Shown here piece by piece: positions 33,814 through 43,855 of a stretch of 64,000 bases of DNA; positions within the stretch are counted from its first letter, which is position 1; each line of letters begins with the position of its first letter. The DNA lies in assembly GCF_014764705.1 (NCBI RefSeq), contig NZ_JACXXG010000001.1:62001-126000 (forward strand), in the 5' to 3' direction. Below the pieces are notes generated by a model that saw only the letters and a list, made by a program, of their open reading frames with translations, made no database searches and had not been told where the DNA came from. Source of the stretch: Stutzerimonas kunmingensis (lineage in GTDB: Bacteria > Pseudomonadota > Gammaproteobacteria > Pseudomonadales > Pseudomonadaceae). The translations under genes were made by a program, and so were the position numbers.

Positions 33814-34193
33814 GGGCGCTCATACAGTCCACGGTACCTGTCCTGGCTTCGTTGAATCTCGATGAAAGCCGCGGCTTCTACACGACCTATCTGAGTTTCC
33901 AGGTCGTGCTGCAGGCCACTGACTACCTGATCGTGGAGCGCGACGGTGCGCAGCTGCATTTCTGGCTTTGCACGGAGCGCCACGTTGCCGAGAACACCTC
34001 CTGCTACATACGTACCGGCGATTGCCAGGCGCTGTACCGGGAGTTCTGTCAGCGTGGCCTGGTCCTGGACGCGCCCGTTATGCAGCCCTGGGGCATGCAA
34101 GAACTTTATGTCATCGACGCCCACGGCAACTTGCTCAAGTTCGGCGAGCAAGCAGTCGTGAGTCATCCATCCTTTGCTGAAGAAAACTGCTGA
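33810..34193 (+). CDS. VOC/glyoxalase-fold protein (bleomycin-resistance type)
   Basis: ATG at 33810 overlaps the previous stop (ATGA) and its own stop overlaps parC (TGATG). The 127-residue protein is a single vicinal-oxygen-chelate domain: [56 protein letters not shown] and [18 protein letters not shown]. This is the layout of the bleomycin-binding subgroup. Metal ligands are plausible (His in LHFW, Glu in FGE) but not proven. P. aeruginosa PAO1, as I recall it, has only two genes between parE and parC, so this one is an addition. Confidence 0.8.
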   Translation: MRALIQSTVPVLASLNLDESRGFYTTYLSFQVVLQATDYLIVERDGAQLHFWLCTERHVAENTSCYIRTGDCQALYREFCQRGLVLDAPVMQPWGMQELYVIDAHGNLLKFGEQAVVSHPSFAEENC

Positions 34194-36445
34194 TGAGCGA
34201 ATCCCTCGACCTGAGCCTGGACGGCGTGGAGCGTCGCTCCCTCGCCGATTTCACCGAGCAGGCCTACCTCAACTACTCCATGTACGTGATCATGGATCGC
34301 GCACTGCCGCATATTGGCGACGGCCTGAAGCCGGTGCAGCGGCGCATCATCTATGCCATGAGCGAACTCGGCCTGGGCGCCGACGCCAAGCACAAGAAGT
34401 CCGCACGTACCGTCGGTGACGTGCTCGGCAAGTTTCATCCGCATGGCGACAGTGCCTGCTACGAAGCCATGGTGCTGATGGCGCAGCCGTTCAGCTATCG
34501 CTACACGCTGGTCGATGGTCAGGGCAACTGGGGCGCGCCGGATGATCCCAAGTCCTTCGCCGCCATGCGTTACACCGAGGCCCGGCTGTCGCGTTATTCC
34601 GAGGTGCTGCTCAGCGAGCTGGGGCAGGGTACGGTGGAGTGGGTGCCGAACTTCGATGGCACCCTCGACGAGCCGGCGACGCTACCGGCGCGCCTGCCCA
34701 ACCTTTTGCTCAACGGCACCACCGGCATCGCCGTGGGCATGGCCACCGATGTGCCGCCGCACAACCTGCGTGAAGTGGCGAGCGCCTGCATACGTCTGCT
34801 CGACGAGCCGAGCGCCAGTGTCGAGCAGCTCTGCGAGCATGTGCTGGGGCCGGATTTTCCGACCGAGGCGGAGATCATCACGCCGCGTGCGGACCTGCTG
34901 AAGATCTATGAGACAGGTCGAGGTTCCGTTCGCATGCGGGCCGTCTACCGTGTCGAAGACGGCGATGTCGTGGTCACCGCGCTGCCGCACCAGGTGTCCG
35001 GCTCCAAGGTGCTCGAGCAGATCGCCGGGCAGATGCAGGCCAAGAAGCTGCCGATGGTCGCCGACCTGCGCGATGAGTCGGATCATGAGAACCCCTGTCG
35101 CATCGTCATCATCCCGCGCTCCAACCGGGTCGATGTCGAAGCGCTGATGCAGCACCTGTTCGCCACCACCGATCTGGAGTCCAGCTACCGGGTCAACACC
35201 AACGTGATCGGGCTCGATGGTCGCCCACAGGTGAAGAACCTGCGCACTCTGCTCAGCGAGTGGTTGACCTATCGCATCGGCACCGTGCGCCGTCGCCTGC
35301 AGTTCCGCCTGGACAAGGTCGAGAGGCGTCTGCACCTGTTGGAAGGCTTGCTGGTGGCCTTCCTCAATCTGGATGAAGTGATCCACATCATCCGTACCGA
35401 AGATCAGCCCAAACCGGTGCTGATGGCGCGCTTCGAGCTCTCCGAGCTGCAGGCCGACTACATCCTCGACACCCGCCTGCGTCAGCTGGCGCGGCTGGAA
35501 GAGATGAAGATCCGCGGCGAGCAGGACGAGCTGGCCAAGGAGCGCGAGAAGCTGCTGGCGCTGCTGGGTAGTGAAACCAAGCTGAAGAAACTGGTTCGCA
35601 AGGAGCTGATCGAGGACGCGGAAACCTACGGCGACGATCGCCGCTCGCCGATCGTCGAGCGTGCCGAGGCGCGGGCGTTGTCGGAAAACGAGCTGCTGCC
35701 GTCCGAGCCGGTGACCGTGGTGATCTCCGATAAAGGCTGGGCGCGCTGCGCCAAGGGCCACGATGTCGATGCCAGCGGGCTGTCCTACAAGGCCGGGGAT
35801 GGCTTCAAGGCAGCTGCGGCCGGGCGCTCGAACCAATATGCGGTGTTCATCGACTCAACTGGGCGCAGCTATTCGCTGGCGGCGCACTCGCTGCCTTCGG
35901 CGCGAGGCCAGGGCGAGCCGCTCACCGGCCGGCTGACGCCACCGCCGGGCGCGAGTTTCGAATGCGTGATGCTGCCCGATGATGAGGCGCTCTACGTGAT
36001 TGCCTCGGACGCAGGCTACGGTTTCGTGGTCAAGGGCGAAGATCTGCAGGCCAAGAACAAGGCGGGCAAGGCGCTGCTCTCGTTGCCGAAAGGCGCCAAG
36101 GTCGTCGCGCCGCGGCCGCTGGCCAGTCGCGAGGAGGATTGGCTGGCTGCAGTGACGACCGAGGGCCGTCTACTGGTGTTCCCGGTGCGGGATCTGCCGC
36201 AGCTGGGCAAGGGCAAGGGCAACAAGATCATCGGCATCCCCGGCGAGCGGGTCGCGAGCCGCGAGGAGTATCTGGTCGATCTCGCTGTGTTGCCGACCGG
36301 AGCGACACTGGTGTTGCAGGCGGGCAAGCGCACGCTGTCGCTCAAGGCCGAGGATCTGGAGCACTACAAAGGCGAGCGTGGCAGGCGCGGCAACAAGCTG
36401 CCACGAGGCTTCCAACGCGTCGAAGGCTTGCTGGTCGAAGCATGA
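34193..36445 (+). CDS. parC: DNA topoisomerase IV subunit A
   Basis: The 750-residue subunit breaks and rejoins [16 protein letters not shown] contains Ser87 and Glu91, the sites whose change gives quinolone resistance; both are the susceptible type here. The catalytic Tyr lies in [11 protein letters not shown] near residue 126. The coiled-coil region ([20 protein letters not shown]) and a C-terminal domain with degenerate GyrA-like repeats (near 500-740) follow. It is the last gene of the parE chain, ending at a hairpin. Confidence 0.97.
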   Translation: MSESLDLSLDGVERRSLADFTEQAYLNYSMYVIMDRALPHIGDGLKPVQRRIIYAMSELGLGADAKHKKSARTVGDVLGKFHPHGDSACYEAMVLMAQPFSYRYTLVDGQGNWGAPDDPKSFAAMRYTEARLSRYSEVLLSELGQGTVEWVPNFDGTLDEPATLPARLPNLLLNGTTGIAVGMATDVPPHNLREVASACIRLLDEPSASVEQLCEHVLGPDFPTEAEIITPRADLLKIYETGRGSVRMRAVYRVEDGDVVVTALPHQVSGSKVLEQIAGQMQAKKLPMVADLRDESDHENPCRIVIIPRSNRVDVEALMQHLFATTDLESSYRVNTNVIGLDGRPQVKNLRTLLSEWLTYRIGTVRRRLQFRLDKVERRLHLLEGLLVAFLNLDEVIHIIRTEDQPKPVLMARFELSELQADYILDTRLRQLARLEEMKIRGEQDELAKEREKLLALLGSETKLKKLVRKELIEDAETYGDDRRSPIVERAEARALSENELLPSEPVTVVISDKGWARCAKGHDVDASGLSYKAGDGFKAAAAGRSNQYAVFIDSTGRSYSLAAHSLPSARGQGEPLTGRLTPPPGASFECVMLPDDEALYVIASDAGYGFVVKGEDLQAKNKAGKALLSLPKGAKVVAPRPLASREEDWLAAVTTEGRLLVFPVRDLPQLGKGKGNKIIGIPGERVASREEYLVDLAVLPTGATLVLQAGKRTLSLKAEDLEHYKGERGRRGNKLPRGFQRVEGLLVEA

Positions 36446-36469
36446 CCAAACGTATTGGCGCTGGAATCG

Positions 36470-36501
36470 AAGGCCGCTTTCACGGAAGATAGCGGCCTTT
36501 C
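36470..36501 (+). terminator. Terminator after parC
   Basis: AAGGCCGCT pairs with AGCGGCCTT around a 12-base loop, 25 bp after the parC stop, followed by TTCC. This ends the parE-parC chain. Confidence 0.7.
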
Positions 36502-36619
36502 CAGCCTGCGGCATGTTGCCCGGTGCTTTCTTTCGCGTCGGCGGAGTCGATTGTCCGACGAGACATATGCACGAGGCATTGGCGATCTGATGATCGCGAG
36601 CGGCCTGAACTCTGGTGTT

Positions 36620-37336
36620 ATGACGGTAATGAAGAATTTGCTGCGTGTTCCGACTGTTTTGTTGCTGGCCAGCATGGGGCTGACAGGCTGCATCGGCCTG
36701 CAGCCTGCGCCAATGTACCGACTGGACAGCGGTACGACTGAAGTGCCTGAGCGAACCGATGGCGCCGCCGTGCTGCTGGCACCGGTGACGCTTGCCGATT
36801 ATCTGCAGCGTGACGCCTTGCTTCAGCGTCTGGCTGACGGCAGCCTGGCCGTCGACGGCCAGCGCGCCCACTGGGCGGGCAGCCTGAAGGCCGACGTCGA
36901 GCAGGTGTTGCTGCGCCAGCTGGCCTGGCGTCTGGATACGCAGAGCCTGGTGCTTGGCCCGGCCGACGAAGGCTTTACGCCAGAAGTGCAGATCGAGCTG
37001 TCCATCACGCGTCTTGATTCCGGCCCCGAATTCCCGGCGGTACTCGAGGCGCAATGGCGTCTGCGCGACAAGGCGGGCAAGCACCTGGGCAGTCGACTGG
37101 TGCGCCTGCAGGAGGAGCACCAGGGCAGCGCGAGCGACCAGGTGCGGGCGCAGAGCGTTCTGCTGCAGCGCCTGAGCGAGATGGTCGCCGATGCGGTCGA
37201 ACCTACCCTGGTAGCCAAGACCGCACCCAAGGTTGCCCCTGCCAAGCCACAGGTAAGCAAGTCTGCCGAGGCACCGGCACCGCGCATCCCGGCCGCCGAA
37301 CCCATTCGTACGGATATGGAAGTGTTCCGCTTCTGA
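36620..37336 (+). CDS. PqiC-like ABC-transport auxiliary lipoprotein
   Basis: I take ATG 36620; ATG 36629 is equally possible, while the frame is open back to 36455. The first 20 residues form a lipoprotein signal (LLRVPTVLLLASMGLTGC). The mature protein has YRLDSG, VLLAPVTLADYLQRDALLQRLADGSLAVDGQRAHWAGSL and QVLLRQLAWRLD, which match the PqiC/ABC_trans_aux family found with MCE-type lipid transporters. A long linker rich in Ala, Pro and Lys follows. No pqiA/pqiB gene is near, so the partner would be encoded elsewhere. Confidence 0.7.
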   Translation: MTVMKNLLRVPTVLLLASMGLTGCIGLQPAPMYRLDSGTTEVPERTDGAAVLLAPVTLADYLQRDALLQRLADGSLAVDGQRAHWAGSLKADVEQVLLRQLAWRLDTQSLVLGPADEGFTPEVQIELSITRLDSGPEFPAVLEAQWRLRDKAGKHLGSRLVRLQEEHQGSASDQVRAQSVLLQRLSEMVADAVEPTLVAKTAPKVAPAKPQVSKSAEAPAPRIPAAEPIRTDMEVFRF

Positions 37337-37370
37337 CCCTGTCGCGGCTGCTGTTGCAGCCAGCGCATTG

Positions 37371-37402
37371 AAAAGCCCGGCCAGTGATCTGGTCGGGCTT
37401 TT
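37371..37402 (+). terminator. Terminator after the PqiC-like gene
   Basis: AAGCCCGGCCAG pairs with CTGGTCGGGCTT around TGAT, followed by TTTTTC. This is a textbook intrinsic terminator. It may act in both directions, since the minus-strand gene stops at 37486. Confidence 0.85.
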
Positions 37403-37485
37403 TCATTTTCTCGGGCTGGTTGCGACTGCGGGCTCGACCAAAGGTCAAAGGTCAACGGTCGTTTGTTACGACCGTATGGCTTGCG

Positions 37486-39015
37486 TCAGTGGGTGCGGCT
37501 GCGTAGTTCGTGCATGCGCGTCAGCTGGCGTTCCAGCAGCGAGGGGTATGGGTCCAGCAGGCGCTCGACGCAGCAGGCGCCTTCCGGACTGGCAATCGGG
37601 CGGATACGCGCGCGCTGCTGAATCAGCCGGTCCTCGCTGATGCTGCCCTCTACCAGCAGCAGGTTGCGGCTGTGCAGCGACATATCCAGCGCGGCCTGCG
37701 CCGGCTGGCTGAGCAGCAGGTCGCCCTGGCTCAGGTCGAACAGGCCATCGCCCTGGGTCAGGGCGAGCTGCAGTTGCAGCGTGATGCCGCTGTCGGCGAC
37801 GTCGATCTGCAAGGCATGGCCCAGCGCACGCATCAGTTCGCCGCAGCAGATCGCGTGGGTGAGGTAGTTCTGCTCGTCGTCCTGGCTATGAAACAACATC
37901 AGGCTGCTGCCATCGTTGAGCGTGTGCAGCTCGGCCTGGTAAAGCGTCGCGGCTTGTTGCAGGCAGTCTCGATAGCGTTGCAGCAGTTCGGTCAGGCGCG
38001 GCCGCGGCAAGCGGCGCAATTGTTCCTGCCCGCCGAGCTGGATGGCCAGCACGGCGCTGCGCGTAGGTTGGGGCGGGGTAGGAGGCTGTACGCTCGGGGT
38101 ACCCAGTGACGGGAGCTCGAACGGGACGTCATCGTCCAGCTGCTGCACGTCGTCATCAGCGTTCGCGGAAAAGCCGCGTGGGCGATGTGACTCGTCGTCC
38201 AGCTCGATATCGAAGCGCTCCGGTTGCGCTGCGGGGGATCGTGAGTCAATGCTGTGGTCGTCACCCTGGTCGAAATAGTCGTCGTCCAGTGCATCGCTCA
38301 GGTCAAGCTCCGCCTCGGGCTTCTCCGGCACCAGGCGTGCCTGCAGCTGGCGCGCAAGGTCGCCAATCTCGTCCTGCCGTCCGGCACCCGGGGCGGGGTC
38401 GTCCGGGTCGCGCAGCCACAGGCGCAGCTGCATCAAGGGCGTCGCCAATTGCCGGCCCAGGCGCAGGCTCAGCATCAGCGTCAACGCCAGCAGGATCAGG
38501 CTGAGCAGTCCCATGCTCTGCAGGCTGATGGTCATCGGCTGCTGAAACTGCTGCATGTCCAGGCTCACGCGCAGATGCCCGGCAATCACTTCTTGAAAGC
38601 TGATTGGTGTTGAATAAAGCCCGTTATCGTCCCCGAGCAGGCCCTGCTGAGGCCGGGTTCCGGACTCGGCGAGCACGCGATTGTCCACGCTGTAGATCGC
38701 TGCGTGAGCGACCAGTGGATTCTTCACCAGATTGCTCAGCAGTACGTTGAGGCTGAGGATGTCGTTGGCCACCAGCAGATCGGTGGCCGAGGCGGCCGTC
38801 TGGGTGACCAGGCTCTGGCCGAGGGCATCGGCCTGCTGCTCCATGGCATGCTTGAACTGCATGCCGATCACCCACGCGTAGATGATCAGCGCCAGCGCCA
38901 CCAGCAGCAGCGTATGGCTGGCAATACGCAGCACCAGCGGCACGCGATGCTGGCGTACTGCGCGATAGAGCATGAGGAAGAAGTTGTCTGGCTTTACGGA
39001 TGCGGGCCGGTTCAC
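37486..39015 (-). CDS. YtjB/AhpA family membrane protein
   Basis: GTG at 39015 gives the usual family beginning (VNRPASVKPDNFFLML); the frame is open further upstream without similarity. The 509-residue protein has an N-terminal membrane anchor (LLLVALALIIYAW), a periplasmic part (ALGQSLVTQTAASATDLLVANDILSLN), a second membrane segment near residue 155 (LLSLILLALTLML), an acidic low-complexity linker (DALDDDYFDQGDD), and a cytoplasmic cyclase-like region. Smp/YtjB in E. coli and AhpA in Pseudomonas are encoded back to back with serB, as here. Function is unclear. Confidence 0.78.
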   Translation of the reverse strand: MNRPASVKPDNFFLMLYRAVRQHRVPLVLRIASHTLLLVALALIIYAWVIGMQFKHAMEQQADALGQSLVTQTAASATDLLVANDILSLNVLLSNLVKNPLVAHAAIYSVDNRVLAESGTRPQQGLLGDDNGLYSTPISFQEVIAGHLRVSLDMQQFQQPMTISLQSMGLLSLILLALTLMLSLRLGRQLATPLMQLRLWLRDPDDPAPGAGRQDEIGDLARQLQARLVPEKPEAELDLSDALDDDYFDQGDDHSIDSRSPAAQPERFDIELDDESHRPRGFSANADDDVQQLDDDVPFELPSLGTPSVQPPTPPQPTRSAVLAIQLGGQEQLRRLPRPRLTELLQRYRDCLQQAATLYQAELHTLNDGSSLMLFHSQDDEQNYLTHAICCGELMRALGHALQIDVADSGITLQLQLALTQGDGLFDLSQGDLLLSQPAQAALDMSLHSRNLLLVEGSISEDRLIQQRARIRPIASPEGACCVERLLDPYPSLLERQLTRMHELRSRTH

Positions 39016-39217
39016 AGAGCGCGGCTCTTCTCGTCGGGAAATTGCCGAGCAGTATACGGAAAGCACGGGGGGCGCTGAAGGTCTGCGACGGTAAGCTGAC
39101 GAATTGCGTCCAGGGTCATCGTGGTGGAGCGCGATGTGCCTGCCGCGGGGCTTGTCCAGCGCGCTGGTCAGCTGATGTAGAATGCCCGCCTTCGTTGCCT
39201 GCCATGGGAGCTGCGCC

Positions 39218-40432
39218 TTGCGCGAAATCGTCCTGATCAATATCACCGGTGAAGATCGACCGGGCCTCACCGCGGCCATCACCGGCGTGCTCGCCCAGGG
39301 TGGCGTGAACATTCTCGACATCGGCCAGGCGGTGATCCATGACACGCTGTCGTTCGGCATTCTGATCGAGATTCCGGATAACGAGCGCGCCTCGTCGGTA
39401 CTCAAGGACGTCCTGTTCATGGGCTACAAGCATGACCAGCAGGTGCGCTTCACCCCGGTGGCCGAGGCCGACTACCAGCACTGGGTGGCCGGGCAGGGCA
39501 AGTCCCGGCACATCGTCACCCTGCTGACGCGCAAGGTCACCGCCGAGCAATTGCAGCGGGTCAGCTCGATCACGGCGAAGTACGGGCTCAACATCGACCA
39601 TATCGACCGCCTGTCTGGACGCATGCCGCTGGACATGCCTGAAGAACTGGGCAAAGGCTGCATCGAGTTTTCGGTGCGCGGCGAGCCGGCCGATACCGCG
39701 GCGCTGCGCGCCGAATTTCTCAGCGTGGCGCAGGAGCTCAATGTCGATATCGCCTTCCAGCGCGATTCGGTCTACCGGCGCAACCGCCGGCTGGCTGTGT
39801 TCGACATGGACTCGACGCTGATCGAGGCCGAGGTCATCGACGAGCTAGCCAAGGCCGCCGGTGTTGGCGAGCAGGTGTCGGAGATCACCGAGCGGGCGAT
39901 GCGCGGCGAGCTGGATTTCCGCGCCAGCTTCAAGGAGCGCCTGGCGCTGCTGGAAGGCTTGTCGGAAGACGTGCTGGCGGACATCGGTGCCAGCCTGCGC
40001 TTGACCGAGGGTGCCGAAGTGCTGTTCGCCGAACTCAAGCGCCTGGGCTACAAGACAGCGATCCTGTCCGGCGGCTTCAGCTATTTCGCCAAGCAGCTGC
40101 AGGCCAAGTTGGGCATCGACTACGTATTCGCCAACGAGCTGCAGATCGAAAACGGCAAGGTCACCGGCGTGGCGGTCGAGCCGATCGTCGATGCCCAGCG
40201 CAAGGCCGATCTGCTGCGCCAGCTGGCCGAGCAGGAAGGGCTGTGTCTGGAGCAGACCATCGCCGTGGGTGATGGCGCCAACGACCTGCCGATGCTTGGT
40301 CTGGCCGGCCTGGGCGTTGCCTTCCGCGCCAAGCCGCTGGTCAAGCAGTCGGCCAAGCAGGCGATTTCAACCCTGGGTCTGGACGGGATTCTCTACCTGC
40401 TGGGTTTCCGCGATCGCGACGGCACGGAATAA
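39218..40432 (+). CDS. serB: Phosphoserine phosphatase
   Basis: TTG at 39218, with GGGAG 7 bases before it, gives the family start LREIVLINITGEDRPGLTAAI; the upstream ATG 39182 would add 12 residues. The 404-residue protein has two ACT-like regulatory domains (about 1-180) and a HAD phosphatase domain with FDMDSTLIEAE near residue 195, ILSGGFSYF near 288 and VGDGANDLPML near 352. It makes serine from phosphoserine, the last step of serine synthesis. It is divergent from the YtjB/AhpA gene. Confidence 0.95.
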   Translation: MREIVLINITGEDRPGLTAAITGVLAQGGVNILDIGQAVIHDTLSFGILIEIPDNERASSVLKDVLFMGYKHDQQVRFTPVAEADYQHWVAGQGKSRHIVTLLTRKVTAEQLQRVSSITAKYGLNIDHIDRLSGRMPLDMPEELGKGCIEFSVRGEPADTAALRAEFLSVAQELNVDIAFQRDSVYRRNRRLAVFDMDSTLIEAEVIDELAKAAGVGEQVSEITERAMRGELDFRASFKERLALLEGLSEDVLADIGASLRLTEGAEVLFAELKRLGYKTAILSGGFSYFAKQLQAKLGIDYVFANELQIENGKVTGVAVEPIVDAQRKADLLRQLAEQEGLCLEQTIAVGDGANDLPMLGLAGLGVAFRAKPLVKQSAKQAISTLGLDGILYLLGFRDRDGTE

Positions 40433-40460
40433 AGCGCGCCTGCAGGCTCGAACAACGCAA

Positions 40461-40486
40461 AGCCCCGGATCAATCGATCCGGGGCT
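40461..40486. terminator. Bidirectional terminator between serB and the alcohol dehydrogenase
   Basis: AGCCCCGGATC and GATCCGGGGCT form an 11-bp perfect stem around AATC, with TCTAGTTTT after it. It lies between two convergent genes. Confidence 0.8.
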
Positions 40487-40517
40487 CTAGTTTTGTCACT
40501 CATGCCTTGCAGTGCCT

Positions 40518-41591
40518 TCAGGGTTTGATCGCCACCTTCAGCACGCCATCGCGCTGATTGGCAAACAGGTCGTAGGCGTCGGTGATGTCGTCCAGCGCAT
40601 ATTGATGGGTGACCAGCGGGCCGAGATCGACCCGGCCCGAGGCGACCACATTGAGCAGTCGGCGCATGCGCTCCTTGCCGCCCGGGCAGAGCGAGGTGAC
40701 GATCTTGTTGTCGCCAAGCCCCGCATGGAAAGCGCCGAGCGGAATGGTCAGGTCACTGGAATAGACGCCCAGGCTGGACAGCGTTCCGCCCGGTTTGAGT
40801 ACTCGCAATGCGCTCTCGAACGTCGATTGCAGGCCCAGCGCCTCGATGGAGGCGTCGACGCCGCGGCCGCCGGTTAGCTTGAGAACCTCTTCCACCACAT
40901 CGACATTGCGGAAGTTGAGCGTCACGTCCGCTCCCATCTTCCGGGCGATATCCAGCCGCGCATCCACACCGTCCACGGCGATGATGGTGCCCGCACCGCG
41001 GAGCCTGGCGCCAGCGGTGGCACAGAGGCCGATGGGCCCCTGGGCGAAGATCACCACGATGTCGCCGATCTTGATATTGGCCGCCTCGGCGCCGGCGAAC
41101 CCTGTGGACATGATGTCCGGGCACATCAGCACCTGTTCGTCGGTCAGGCCGTCCGGTACGGGCGCCAGGTTGGCCATGGCGTCGGGTACCAGTACGTACT
41201 CGGCCTGGGTGCCGTCGATGCTGTTGCCGAAACGCCAGCCGCCCATGGGCTTGTAGCCATGGCAGGAGCAGCCGCCGTCCTGCGAGGGGAGGCCGTCCTG
41301 ACAGGCGTAGGAGGTGAAGCTCGGGCAGATGGCCCCGGCGATGACGCGCTGACCTTCCTGGTAGCCCTTGACGTTGCTGCCCAGCTTTTCGATGACGCCT
41401 ACCGGCTCGTGGCCGATCGTCAGGCCGGGCGCGACCGGATACTCACCCTTGAGAATGTGCACGTCGGTGCCGCAGATCGTGGTTGTGGTGATGCGTAGCA
41501 GGGCATCGTTGGGGCCGATCTCGGGGATGGGCTTGTCCTGCAGTTCGATGCGGCCCGGTTCGACGAACACGGCAGCTTTCATCATGACCAT
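40518..41591 (-). CDS. Zinc-dependent alcohol dehydrogenase (isopropanol-dehydrogenase-like)
   Basis: ATG 41591, with GAGGAG 7 bases upstream, gives 357 residues of the medium-chain dehydrogenase family. Zinc-ligand regions are ICGTDVHI near residue 39 and GHEPVGVIEKLG near 60, with a CPDIMSTGF segment near 153. The nucleotide-binding fold contains IFAQGPIGLCATAGAR near 183 and AVDGVDARLDIARKMGAD. LCPGGKERMRRLLNVV and RDGVLKVAIKP close it. Secondary alcohol dehydrogenases that take isopropanol share these blocks; the exact substrate is not readable. It interrupts the serB-fimX adjacency known in P. aeruginosa. Confidence 0.85.
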   Translation of the reverse strand: MVMMKAAVFVEPGRIELQDKPIPEIGPNDALLRITTTTICGTDVHILKGEYPVAPGLTIGHEPVGVIEKLGSNVKGYQEGQRVIAGAICPSFTSYACQDGLPSQDGGCSCHGYKPMGGWRFGNSIDGTQAEYVLVPDAMANLAPVPDGLTDEQVLMCPDIMSTGFAGAEAANIKIGDIVVIFAQGPIGLCATAGARLRGAGTIIAVDGVDARLDIARKMGADVTLNFRNVDVVEEVLKLTGGRGVDASIEALGLQSTFESALRVLKPGGTLSSLGVYSSDLTIPLGAFHAGLGDNKIVTSLCPGGKERMRRLLNVVASGRVDLGPLVTHQYALDDITDAYDLFANQRDGVLKVAIKP

Positions 41592-41727
41592 GGTGCGGCT
41601 CCTCTTCGAGTTGAAGGCTTCCGGACACTCTAGCTCAGCGCTGCGGCTGGCCAGTGATCGTAGTCAAGCTGAGGTGGATTGTCTGGTGGCGCTGGGGCCG
41701 ACGGGAGGCTGCCGGCCCGGCGGCGCA

Positions 41728-43794
41728 TCACTCCTCGTCGGAGGCGAAGTCGTAGTCCATCGACTGGCTCGGGCCCTGCAGATAATGGCCCTGGATGTAG
41801 CTGACGCCGGCTTGCCACAGCGTAGCGAGTACGGTCGCGCTTTCGACGAACGGCACGATGCTCTGCTTCTGCTGCTCATGCAGTTCGGCGAGCAGGGCCT
41901 TGAGCGCTTCCTGGTTTTCCTGGCGGGTCAGATCCTGGGTGTAGGAGCCATCGACCTTGATGAACTCGGCATCCAGATGCTTGAGCGTATTGAATGGGTT
42001 GAGCACGCAGCCGAACTGGGCGAGCGCGGTGCGGCATCCGAGGCCGTTGAGTCCCTGGGCCAGCGCCTTGGCCGGTTTGAGATAGGCCACGGCATCGGCT
42101 TCACCGAACTCGAAGGCCAGCGAATCGCCTGGCAGGCGCGAAGCCTTGAGCACGACGCCGAGCCAGGGCAGCAGGCTGGGGTCCTGGATACTGGCGGCGG
42201 ACAGGTGCAGGAACAGTCGCGTGCGATGGCCCTTGGCGCGGTGCTCGGCGAGCAGTTTGATGGAATTGAGAATGACCCAGCGGTCGATCTTGGCAGCCAG
42301 GCCGGCGTCGGCCGCGGTACTGAGGAACTCGTTCGGTGGGACTTCCACACCCTGCGGATCGAGTAGCCGCAGCAGCACTTCGTAGTGCTCGAAGCTGTCG
42401 CCGCGCAGGCTGATGATCGGCTGGAACAGCAGGCGGAAGCTGTTGCTTTCCAGCGCCTGCTTGAGCATCGCGACGATGTCGCCGCGGTTGGCTGCTGCCG
42501 CCAGTTCGTCGGCCGGGTTGTAGAGCTTCAGCGCATTGCCGTCGCTCAGCTCATCGGCACAGCGGTGCGCGCGCTCGATCGCGTCTTGAGCCTTGGCGGT
42601 TTTCTCGTCGAGGCCGGCTACGCCGATGCTGAGGGTGGTTTGCACCGTGCGACCGCCGACATCGAGCAGCTGGCCTTCGACCTTGGTCAGCAGTTTGCGC
42701 AGCTCCGGCTCGGCCTGCTGCGGAATGACCCCGGGTTGCAGGACCGCAAAGACATCATCGGCGAAGCGAGCCAGCTGGGCTTCGCCGGGGAAGTGACCGC
42801 GCAACAGGGTGGCGAGCTGGTTGAGCAACTGGTCGGAGTCGGTCAGGCCGATGTCTGCCTGCAGCGCGGCGAACCGATCGACGCGGATGTAGGCGAGGCT
42901 GGCGGGCTGGCTGGCATTGACCGCGCGCTCTACCGCGGTGTCCAGCACTTCGAGGAAACTGTTGCGGTTGAGCAGGCCGGTTACCGGATCCTGGCTGCTG
43001 ATCTCGCGCAGCTTCTGCAGTTCGGCACTGTCGTTCTCGGCGCGGATCACCACCTGAATGCAGGGCTCGCCGTCATAGGCCGCCGGCGAAAAGTGCATGC
43101 GTGTCTTCAGCGTGTCGCCATCGGCGCGCACGCCCCCACAGGCCAGCTCGGCGCTGCCTTCCATGCTCTGGTAGTTCTTCAGGAAGGTCTTGAAACGGCT
43201 CTGGTCGGCGCTGCTGATCAGATCGATCATCGGCATGCCTTCCAGGTCCTCCACGTCGTCGTAGCCGAACAGTTCGAGGTAGGCGCGGTTGGCGTAGATG
43301 TGCATGCCGTCGTGCACGTAGGCAATGGCGTCCACCGAACTGTCGAGCAAGAGCTGGCAGCGTTTTTCCGCTTCACGCAGCGCCACTTCCGCTGAACGGC
43401 GCGCGCGGCGCTCTTCGAGATTGGCCAGTTCGCGATTGGCCACCAGCAGCAGCCATTCGTCCTCGCCCTGCGGCAGAGCATCCTGGGCGCCGAGCATCAG
43501 CGCTTCGGTGATCGCTTCGGCGTCGTTGCCCGCTGTGAGCTGGATGATGGGGATGTCCTTGGCCTGCCGGCGAATGGCGTTGATGGCCTCGCTGGGGTCG
43601 AGGTTCTCGCTCTGCGGTGCATTGATCAGCAGGTCCCAGGTCTGTTTCAGGGCTTCGGCCAGATCGTCGCTGGAGGTGAGTCGATGCACCCGGGTCGCCT
43701 GTCCGGCATTGCGGAAGAGGCTGACCAGGCGCTCGGCCTCGTTCTGCGAGTCTTCGAGAATCAGCAGGCGGATGGTTTTCTTTTGCAGGGCCAT
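41728..43794 (-). CDS. fimX: FimX-type degenerate GGDEF-EAL c-di-GMP receptor
   Basis: 688 residues, close to P. aeruginosa FimX. Order: receiver-like domain (about 1-125, LLILEDSQNEAERLV), PAS (about 145-260, DSSVDAIAYVHDGMHIYANRAYLELFGYDD), degenerate GGDEF (about 270-430; FADDVF where GGDEF should be) and degenerate EAL (about 440-680; the signature reads YEVLLRL near residue 471, EVL not EAL). It should bind c-di-GMP through the EVL domain without making or degrading it, and promote type IV pilus assembly and twitching at the pole. The neighbouring minus-strand gene encodes a PilZ-like protein, as in P. aeruginosa. Confidence 0.93.
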   Translation of the reverse strand: MALQKKTIRLLILEDSQNEAERLVSLFRNAGQATRVHRLTSSDDLAEALKQTWDLLINAPQSENLDPSEAINAIRRQAKDIPIIQLTAGNDAEAITEALMLGAQDALPQGEDEWLLLVANRELANLEERRARRSAEVALREAEKRCQLLLDSSVDAIAYVHDGMHIYANRAYLELFGYDDVEDLEGMPMIDLISSADQSRFKTFLKNYQSMEGSAELACGGVRADGDTLKTRMHFSPAAYDGEPCIQVVIRAENDSAELQKLREISSQDPVTGLLNRNSFLEVLDTAVERAVNASQPASLAYIRVDRFAALQADIGLTDSDQLLNQLATLLRGHFPGEAQLARFADDVFAVLQPGVIPQQAEPELRKLLTKVEGQLLDVGGRTVQTTLSIGVAGLDEKTAKAQDAIERAHRCADELSDGNALKLYNPADELAAAANRGDIVAMLKQALESNSFRLLFQPIISLRGDSFEHYEVLLRLLDPQGVEVPPNEFLSTAADAGLAAKIDRWVILNSIKLLAEHRAKGHRTRLFLHLSAASIQDPSLLPWLGVVLKASRLPGDSLAFEFGEADAVAYLKPAKALAQGLNGLGCRTALAQFGCVLNPFNTLKHLDAEFIKVDGSYTQDLTRQENQEALKALLAELHEQQKQSIVPFVESATVLATLWQAGVSYIQGHYLQGPSQSMDYDFASDEE

Positions 43795-43855
43795 GGCAAC
43801 AGCTTAAGTGCGCGCCAAAGCGGCGCGGGCAGGCAGGAGTGCGAGACTCGGCAAT

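Noticed and set aside
34682..35836. 384-codon minus-strand frame inside parC
   Set aside because: Antisense shadow; parC has its catalytic Tyr and quinolone-site residues.
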